Shown here: in pieces, positions 1 through 5,327 of the stretch
Layout of the letters: every line of letters begins with the position of its first letter
Position numbering within the stretch: position 1 is the stretch's first letter
NCBI GenBank assembly: GCA_964528705.1
Contig: CAZGUW010000172.1
Span: forward strand, 1 to 10,330
From: SLRI01 sp964528705
Lineage (GTDB): Bacteria; Pseudomonadota; Alphaproteobacteria; Geminicoccales; Geminicoccaceae
Reading direction: 5' to 3'
Length of the DNA: 10,330 nucleotides
Translations under genes and position numbers: made by a program
Notes under the pieces: model-generated
Told to the model about the DNA's origin: nothing
The model's input: the letters and a program-made list of their open reading frames with translations, nothing else
Databases searched by the model: none

Positions 1-205
1 CGCCACGCTCATGCGCCAGATCGAGCTTCGCCTGCCCGGCACCGAGGTCGCCTCGACCGCCAGCGTCGGCCTCGATCCGGACTTCAAGGAGGCGATCGCC
101 TTCGCCGCCTTCGCTGTCCTCGCGCTCTTTGCCCCGCCTCTGCAGACCGGCGGCTTCACCGGCGCCGACCGCCCCGTCCGCCTCGGCAAGCTGGCGCTGC
201 CCTAG
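1..205 (+). CDS. anmK: anhydro-N-acetylmuramic acid kinase, C-terminal fragment (5' end outside window)
   Basis: This is the last 67 codons of a gene entering from the left; the first complete codon begins at base 2. AnmK phosphorylates and hydrolyses 1,6-anhydro-MurNAc to MurNAc-6-phosphate in the cytoplasm, part of peptidoglycan recycling. The visible part matches the family's C-terminal end in order: a helix beginning ATLM, the strand LPGTEVAST followed by VGLDPD, the helix KEAIAFAAFA, and the closing TGADRPVRLGKL segment. E. coli AnmK has the very similar LPGTEVATTDAVG and EALAFA. The ATG at 11 is probably an internal Met, because the family pattern continues upstream of it. The loop before TGADRP (APPLQTGGF) departs from the usual G-x-P-x-N-x-P pattern. 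The stop TAG (203-205) overlaps the stop of the opposing oxidoreductase. The catalytic and nucleotide-binding parts lie outside the window, so activity cannot be judged. Confidence 0.88.
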   Translation, partial: ATLMRQIELRLPGTEVASTASVGLDPDFKEAIAFAAFAVLALFAPPLQTGGFTGADRPVRLGKLALP

Positions 206-2604
206 GCCCGCAGCCGCTCGCCCTTCGGGTCGAAGAGCGGCGCCGCCAGCCGGCGGGCCGGGCGGCGGTCGCCCAGGATCTCCACCTCGAAATCGGTGGC
301 GTCGGCGAGCGCCATCGGCACATAGCCCAGCGCCACGGAGGTCCGGCTGGCATGGGCATAGCCGCCCGACGTGACCCAGCCGACCACCTCGCCGTCATGC
401 CAGATTGGCTCGTCGCCGCTGACATCGGCGTCCCTGGCGTCGACAGCGAGGGTGACGAGCCGCCGCTCCGCCTTTTCTTCCATGGCCGCCGCGTGGCCGA
501 TGAAGCCGCCCCTCGTGTAGTCGACGAAGCGGTCGAGCCCCGCCTCCCGCGGCCCGTAGATCGGCCGGTACTCCCTGGCCCAGCTGCCGAAGCCCTTCTC
601 GAGCCTCAGGCTGTTCAGTGCCCGCGCCCCGAAGAGGCGAAGGCCGAAGGCCTCGCCCGCCTCGAGGAGCGCCAGGAACACACGCCGCAGGCAAGGTGCT
701 TCGACCCAGATCTCGTAGCCGAGATCGCCCGTGTAGCTGAGCCGGCCGACGAGCACCGGCACGAGGTCGATCTCCAGCCGGCGACAGGCGAGGAAGGGAA
801 AGCTGCCGGTGGAGAGATCGGCGCCGGTCAGCGCGGTGAGGAGATCGCGGCTCCGGGGGCCGGCAATGGCCACGCCCAGCAGCTCGGACGTGACCGACCG
901 GAGCGTGACGCCGGATGGCGGCAGATGCCGCTCGAACCAGCGGAGATGATACGTCTCGGCGACGCCCGAGCCGAAGACGAGAAAACGCTCGGTGTTGGTC
1001 CGGGCGAGGGTGAAGTCGCCGATCAGCCGGCCGGCCTCGTTCAGCATCGGCGAGAGCGTGATGCGGCCGGGTGCGGGCAGGCGGCCCGCCATGACGAGGC
1101 GGAGCCAGGCCTCGGCACCCGGGCCCTCGACCGCATACTTGGCGAAGTTCGAGGTCTCGAGCAGGCCCACCGCCTCGCGCACCGCCCGGCATTCCTCCGC
1201 CACCACGGGAAAGGCGTTGGAGCGGCCGAAGGTGATCGCCTCGACCGGTTCGGTGCCGGGCGGGGCGAACCAGAGCGCGTGCTCCTGGCCGAAGCTTGCC
1301 CCCATGACCGCGTTCTCGCCGATGAGCAGGTCGTAGATCGGTGTCGTCCGCAAGGGCCGGGCGGCGGCCAGCTCCTCGTTCGGGTAGGTGATGCGAAAGC
1401 GCCGGCTGTAGTTCTCGCGCACCTTGGCCTGTGTATATCCGGGCGTCGCGAAGGGGCCGAAGCGGGCGACGTCCATGGCCCAGACATCGAAGCCGGGATC
1501 GCCCTCGGTCAGCCAGTTGGCGAGGGCGAGGCCGACCCCGCCACCCTGGCTGAAGCCGGCCATGACGGCGCAGGCGCACCAGTAGGTGCGCATGCCCCGG
1601 ACCGGCCCCACCAGCGGGTTGCCGTCCGGACCAAAGGTGAAGGGGCCATTGACGACCTTTTTGATCCCCGCCCGGCCGATCGCCGGGAAATGGCGAAAGC
1701 CGACTTCCAGAGACGGGGCGATCCGGTCGAGGTCCTCCGGCAGGAGCTGGGTCGAGAAGTCCCAGGGCGTCGAAGCGACCGACCAGGGCACCCCCGCCCG
1801 CTCGTAGGTGCCCATGAGCATCCCGCCCTGCTCCTGGCGGAGGTAGATCTCGCCTTCGAAGTCGATGACGTGCAGAAGCTCGCTCTCGGCTGCCGCCACT
1901 TCGGGCATGGGCTCGGTGATCAGGTACTGGTGCTCCATGGCGAGCACGGGCAGCTCGAGCCCGGCCATCCGCCCGACCTCGCGCGCCCAAAGTCCCGCCG
2001 CATTGACCACATGCTCGGCATGCACCGTGCCGGCCTCGGTCACCACGTCCCAGCTCGCGTCCGATCGCTGGCGGAGCTCCACCACGCGGTTGCGCAAGGC
2101 GACCTCCGCGCCCAGCGCCCGGGCCGCTCTGGCATAGGCGTGCGTCACGCCGTAAGGGTCGACATGGCCCTCCATCGGGTCGAAGAGGGCACCGATGAAG
2201 TGGGTGGGGTCGAGCAGCGGCATGCGCCGCGCCGCCTCCTCGGCGGAGATCAGCTCGGTCGCCATGCCGAGATAGCGGCCCTTGGCGTGCGCGGCCTTCA
2301 GGAAATCCATGCGCTCGGGCGTGCCGGCGAGCAGCAGGCCGCCGGTCAGGTGCACGCCGCAGGACTGGCCGGAACGCTCCTCGATCTCGCGATAGAGGCC
2401 GATCGTATAGGCCTGCAGCTTCGCCACATTGGGGTCGGAATTGAGCGTGTGCATGCCGCCCGCGGCATGCCAGGTGGAGCCCGAGGTGAGCTCGTCCCGC
2501 TCGATCAGCAGGACCTCCGTCCAGCCCGCCCGGGCCAGATGGTAGAGCACGCTGGCCCCGACCACCCCGCCGCCGATCACCACCACCCGCGCCGTCTGTC
2601 GCAT
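202..2604 (-). CDS. FAD-dependent oxidoreductase with C-terminal GcvT domain (dimethylglycine/sarcosine dehydrogenase family)
   Basis: This 800-residue cytoplasmic flavoenzyme is predicted to oxidise an N-methyl amine such as dimethylglycine or sarcosine and pass the one-carbon unit to tetrahydrofolate. Seen: a Rossmann FAD motif VVVIGGGVVGAS near residues 7-18; GSTWHAAG at 42-49, in which H46 matches the histidine covalently bound to flavin in DMGDH/SARDH; EHQY at 224-227 and IYLRQEQGG near 253-261, where the family has active-site residues; and a C-terminal FAD segment with FGPDGNPLVGP near 324-334. An FAO_M-like linker (about 365-420) leads into a GcvT domain with IGDFTLAR (528-535) and the hallmark YTGDLGYEIW (624-633), then a GcvT C-terminal barrel from about 711. 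I chose ATG 2604 over GTG 2625 because AAGGA-type bases sit 8 bases upstream of it. The length suits the family. The exact substrate is not readable, and no related catabolic genes are adjacent. Confidence 0.9.
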   Translation of the reverse strand: MRQTARVVVIGGGVVGASVLYHLARAGWTEVLLIERDELTSGSTWHAAGGMHTLNSDPNVAKLQAYTIGLYREIEERSGQSCGVHLTGGLLLAGTPERMDFLKAAHAKGRYLGMATELISAEEAARRMPLLDPTHFIGALFDPMEGHVDPYGVTHAYARAARALGAEVALRNRVVELRQRSDASWDVVTEAGTVHAEHVVNAAGLWAREVGRMAGLELPVLAMEHQYLITEPMPEVAAAESELLHVIDFEGEIYLRQEQGGMLMGTYERAGVPWSVASTPWDFSTQLLPEDLDRIAPSLEVGFRHFPAIGRAGIKKVVNGPFTFGPDGNPLVGPVRGMRTYWCACAVMAGFSQGGGVGLALANWLTEGDPGFDVWAMDVARFGPFATPGYTQAKVRENYSRRFRITYPNEELAAARPLRTTPIYDLLIGENAVMGASFGQEHALWFAPPGTEPVEAITFGRSNAFPVVAEECRAVREAVGLLETSNFAKYAVEGPGAEAWLRLVMAGRLPAPGRITLSPMLNEAGRLIGDFTLARTNTERFLVFGSGVAETYHLRWFERHLPPSGVTLRSVTSELLGVAIAGPRSRDLLTALTGADLSTGSFPFLACRRLEIDLVPVLVGRLSYTGDLGYEIWVEAPCLRRVFLALLEAGEAFGLRLFGARALNSLRLEKGFGSWAREYRPIYGPREAGLDRFVDYTRGGFIGHAAAMEEKAERRLVTLAVDARDADVSGDEPIWHDGEVVGWVTSGGYAHASRTSVALGYVPMALADATDFEVEILGDRRPARRLAAPLFDPKGERLRA

Positions 2605-2612
2605 TCCGCCCG

Positions 2613-2619
2613 TCCTTCC
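2613..2619 (-). promoter_or_regulatory. Shine-Dalgarno of the GcvT-fused oxidoreductase
   Basis: On the minus strand this reads GGAAGGA, followed by an 8-base spacer and ATG at 2604. It lies between the two possible starts, so it supports ATG 2604 and would be useless to the in-frame GTG at 2625. The seven extra N-terminal residues from GTG (MPGRTGG) add nothing to the Rossmann fold, which starts right after the ATG. Confidence 0.65.
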
Positions 2620-2724
2620 CGGCACCCTTCCGCGAGGCTACGCGCGCCGGCCACCGGTCGCCAGTAGCGCGGCGCGACCTCCGGCGCCGCAGATGCGACG
2701 TCACCGCCGCTCCGGGGCGTCGCC

Positions 2725-2753
2725 TTGCCGTAGTCGACAGATCATGCTAAAAA
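2725..2753 (+). promoter_or_regulatory. candidate sigma-70-type promoter for the paralogue operon
   Basis: TTGCCG (2725-2730) and TAAAAA (2748-2753) are separated by 17 bases and each matches the -35/-10 consensus at 4 of 6 positions. This would start transcription near 2760 and give a leader of about 120 bases before the ATG at 2878. A better -35 word, TTGAAA, occurs at 2797-2802, but no acceptable -10 lies 16-18 bases after it. The call rests on pattern matching alone. Confidence 0.3.
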
Positions 2754-2811
2754 TCAAGGGCAATCATATGAAATAATGGCCTTTTCATTATCATTCTTGA
2801 AATCTTGATTT
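2751..2811. repeat. three copies of CTTGAWWT in the AT-rich island (candidate operator)
   Basis: The word occurs as CTTGATTT on the minus strand (2751-2758) and on the plus strand as CTTGAAAT (2796-2803) followed immediately by CTTGATTT (2804-2811). The outer two copies form a perfect 8-bp inverted repeat whose starts are 53 bases apart, close to five helical turns. Between them, ATAATG (2773-2778) and CATTAT (2786-2791) form a second, 6-bp inverted repeat with a 7-base loop. The placement between divergent genes suits a regulator-binding site, but AT-rich sequence makes chance repeats likelier and I recognise no known operator. Confidence 0.35.
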
Positions 2812-2864
2812 AAGTGGCGCCGGTTGGCGCTGTTGGTCTGGTTGAACTGCTGAAGCCTTTGTTC

Positions 2865-2870
2865 AAGAGG
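2865..2870 (+). promoter_or_regulatory. Shine-Dalgarno of the first paralogue
   Basis: AAGAGG lies 7 bases before the ATG at 2878. A second ATG at 2874 is in another frame, 3 bases from the Shine-Dalgarno and thus too close. The first two bases of the site are also the end of GTTCAA (2861-2866), which can pair with TTGAAC (2842-2847). Confidence 0.6.
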
Positions 2871-2877
2871 GCGATGC

Positions 2878-5307
2878 ATGGACAGGCAGAACTGGCTGAT
2901 CTTGGCGACACTTGCGGCACCATTTCTGCCGCAACCGGGCCTCGCGGCCGCTTGCGCGGATGCCGTCGGCGAGTGGCGGTGGTCCGACCGCACGCATGTG
3001 ACGCTGACCGTGGATTCGAAGATCGCGGTCCGGCTGCAGGCGGGCGGCCGGGTGGTGCTTTCCGGCAGCTGGTGGTGCGACTACTTTACCGGCGATCTCA
3101 GCCTCGAATGGGCGACCGGCTTCCACCAGCGGCTGCAGCTCTCGGCTGACGGCATGCTGCTGCTCGCCGACGGCGATGTCGTCACGGGCGTCCGCCTGGA
3201 GCCCGAGGGCACCGGGGACGACCAGCAGCAGGCGGTGGACGCTCCCGCCGACCCGGACGCGCTGATCGACCAGGGCCTCGCCGAATACAATCGGGGCAAC
3301 CCGGAAGCCGCCTATCGCATCTGGCGGCCGCTCGCCGAGCAGGGGAATCCCCGGGCCGAGAACAATATCGGCGGCCTCCACGAGATGGGCAGCGGCGTCG
3401 CCAGGGACGATGCCGCGGCCGCGTACTGGTACGGCCGCGCCGCCGCGCAGGGCCACATGATGGCGCAATTCAACCTCGCCCGGCTCCTGATGCAGGGGCG
3501 CGGCGTGCCGAAGGACGAGGGCGGGGCCCGGCGTCTGCTCGAACTCGCCGCGGCGCAGGACCACGCGCCCGCCATGAACGAGCTTGGCGTCTATTACTAT
3601 GATTCGCCCTACGAGGCAGACCACGTGACGGCAGTCGTTTGGTTCCGTCGCGCGGCCCGGCACGACAACCCCTTCGCAGAAGTGAACCTCGCCCGGGCCT
3701 ACGAGGCAGGGAAGGGCGTGCTGCCCAACCTCGAGGCGGCCTGGTACTGGTACGGCAGGGCCGCCGAGACGCACGCGGCGGGTGCCAACCGTGACGCGGC
3801 CGCGGCCGACCGCAAGCGCACCAACGCCATCCTCGTTCCCGACATCCCGCCCGACATTTCCTTCAAGTCGAGCGAGCAGCAGGTCGGTGACAACTACGAT
3901 TACCGGCCAACCACGGCTTGGGAGTTCTTCGAGAAGCAGGACTTCCGCAAGGCGCTCTTCGGCTTCAACCTCGCCATCCGGGCGATGGAGGACGAGGGCG
4001 AGACGGCCGAGGACAACTTCACGCTGGAGGACGTTTATTGGGGCCGCATCGACTCGCTCCTCGGGCTGGGCCGGACGGAAGAAGCCGACCGCACGTGGCT
4101 GGCGCTGGCACGCCAGGCATGGTGGACGGTGCTCGAGGACCCCGAGATCGCGGTGGCGGCGACCACCCGGCTCCTCGCCGAGCGGCCAAACGACACCGAG
4201 TATCTGGCGCTCCGCGCCGAGGCCCATGCTGAGCTGGGCGAGAACGAGGCCTGGTTCGCAGATGCCGACCGGCGGGTCACGCTCACCGTGCTCAGCGACG
4301 CACGCTTCGACGAGGAGAAGGCGGCGGCACTGGCCGACCGGGCTCTGGCGCATGCCGCGCTCGGGCGCAACGAGGCGGCGTTGACGGACTTCGATGGCGC
4401 CCTGGCCCTGCACCCTTCTCCCGCTCTCTTCGCCGGCCGGGGCGAACTGCATCGAACGCTCGGTGATCCGGTTGCTGCCATCCGCGACTACACGGCGGTG
4501 ATCGATAGTGTGGAAGCGGGCGACCACTGGCTGCAGGACTACCGCTTCAGGCGTGCCGAGCTCCTGGTCGAGCTCCATGCCTTCAGGATGGCGCTTGAGG
4601 ATCTCGACGCGCTGGTCGACGTGGAAAAGCCGGCCCGTGACCACCTCGCCCTGCGCGCCGAGGTGCTGACCCGGCTCGGCCAGGACGAGCGGGCGGCGGC
4701 CGACATCGAGCGCCTGCGCGAGATCAACGCCGCCTTCGTCGACAATGAACTGATGCCCCGGATCGGCCGGCGGAAGGTGCAGCGCACGCTCGAGGGCCCG
4801 AAAAACGCGACGGCCGGAAAGGTCTGGGAGCTGGGCTTCTGGTCCTCCACCGTGCTGCTGCGGCACATGCTCGCCGGCGATGCGACGGCGGCCCGGGACT
4901 GGCTGGCCGCATCCGAGCGGGCCGGCGAGCTCGGTGTCACCCTGCCGTCCCTGCCGGAGCGGCAGGGCGTTCCGGACGCCGATCTGAAGGCCGCTCTCGC
5001 CTTCAGCAAGGCCACGCAAAAGGAGGTCGGCACGGCTTTGCGCCAGGCACAGCACGCCAACGACCTCGACCACGTCTTCCGGCTCACGAGCACGCTCGGC
5101 ATACTCGCCGTTCTCTCCCAGCGCGGCTTGCGCGAGCTGAACGAGGAGCTGGCGCTGGCTGCCATGTTCGAGGGCACGAGCAGCGGCCTGCCGGGCGACC
5201 TCTTTTTCTTCGTGACCCATGCGGCCGTCGACGAGGTGCCGCCCGACGCTTTCCAGAAGGCGCTCAGGCAGATGGACGAGCGCCGCCGCTATTACTTCGA
5301 GGGCTGA
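2878..5307 (+). CDS. exported Sel1-like/TPR repeat protein, first paralogue of a tandem pair
   Basis: The 809-residue product has no function I can assign. Residues 1-25 look like a signal peptide: a weak basic start, a hydrophobic stretch LILATLAAPFL, and an AAA end just before C26. Next comes a small Trp-rich domain (about 26-105) with GEWRW, a VTL strand, GSWWCD and a LSADG turn. Its cysteines C26 and C67 are the only ones in the whole protein. About five Sel1-like repeats follow (roughly 128-302), recognisable by patterns such as NNIGGLHEMGSGV and YWYGRAAAQGH. A linker with ISFKS leads to TPR-like helix pairs (about 345-615), for example DRALAHAALGRNEAALTDF. A helical C-terminal domain (about 640-809) matches only the downstream paralogue and ends RRYYFEG. 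Repeats of this kind usually mediate protein-protein contacts. A periplasmic or secreted location is inferred. It is the first gene of a two-gene unit. Confidence 0.85.
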   Translation: MDRQNWLILATLAAPFLPQPGLAAACADAVGEWRWSDRTHVTLTVDSKIAVRLQAGGRVVLSGSWWCDYFTGDLSLEWATGFHQRLQLSADGMLLLADGDVVTGVRLEPEGTGDDQQQAVDAPADPDALIDQGLAEYNRGNPEAAYRIWRPLAEQGNPRAENNIGGLHEMGSGVARDDAAAAYWYGRAAAQGHMMAQFNLARLLMQGRGVPKDEGGARRLLELAAAQDHAPAMNELGVYYYDSPYEADHVTAVVWFRRAARHDNPFAEVNLARAYEAGKGVLPNLEAAWYWYGRAAETHAAGANRDAAAADRKRTNAILVPDIPPDISFKSSEQQVGDNYDYRPTTAWEFFEKQDFRKALFGFNLAIRAMEDEGETAEDNFTLEDVYWGRIDSLLGLGRTEEADRTWLALARQAWWTVLEDPEIAVAATTRLLAERPNDTEYLALRAEAHAELGENEAWFADADRRVTLTVLSDARFDEEKAAALADRALAHAALGRNEAALTDFDGALALHPSPALFAGRGELHRTLGDPVAAIRDYTAVIDSVEAGDHWLQDYRFRRAELLVELHAFRMALEDLDALVDVEKPARDHLALRAEVLTRLGQDERAAADIERLREINAAFVDNELMPRIGRRKVQRTLEGPKNATAGKVWELGFWSSTVLLRHMLAGDATAARDWLAASERAGELGVTLPSLPERQGVPDADLKAALAFSKATQKEVGTALRQAQHANDLDHVFRLTSTLGILAVLSQRGLRELNEELALAAMFEGTSSGLPGDLFFFVTHAAVDEVPPDAFQKALRQMDERRRYYFEG

Positions 5308-5315
5308 CGAGCCGG

Positions 5316-5320
5316 GGAGG
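5316..5320 (+). promoter_or_regulatory. Shine-Dalgarno of the second paralogue (decides its GTG start)
   Basis: GGAGG, within GGGGAGGAG, lies one base before a GTG at 5322 and 7 bases before an in-frame GTG at 5328. The first spacing is too short for initiation, so 5328 is the preferred start. This removes two residues (M-R) from the longest reading frame. Confidence 0.65.
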
Positions 5321-5327
5321 AGTGCGC

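Larger units (their letters stand above)
2605..2877. other. divergent intergenic region with AT-rich island
   Basis: These 273 bases separate the leftward oxidoreductase from the rightward paralogue pair and must carry the promoters of both. The left part (to about 2740) is as GC-rich as the genes. Bases 2741-2815 are sharply different, with 21 G/C in 75 by direct count. The rest, to 2877, is a mixed leader with two small possible hairpins (2817-2830 and 2842-2866). On the minus strand there are two -10-like words, TATGAT (complement of 2763-2768) and GATAAT (complement of 2787-2792), but neither has a convincing -35 at 16-18 bases. I see no small gene here. Confidence 0.7.

Noticed and set aside
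214..240. Hairpin CCGCTC/GAGCGG around a CCCTTCGGG core, just after the anmK stop
   Set aside because: It lies entirely inside the flavoenzyme's coding end, has a 4-base bulge and no T-run. The pairing is common by chance in GC-rich coding DNA.
352..2667. A 771-codon open frame on the plus strand opposite the flavoenzyme gene
   Set aside because: It is a mirror of a strong coding sequence in GC-rich DNA where stop codons are rare. Its translation is low-complexity, rich in Arg, Gly, Ala and His, and has no recognisable domain.
2695..2723. GCGACG/CGTCGC inverted repeat upstream of the flavoenzyme
   Set aside because: A 6-bp GC stem with a 17-base loop is expected by chance in this composition.
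2751..2811. FNR/Anr-type box (TTGAT-N4-ATCAA) in the AT-rich island
   Set aside because: TTGAT half-sites are present, but none has an ATCAA four bases away; the outer inverted copies are 45 bases apart.
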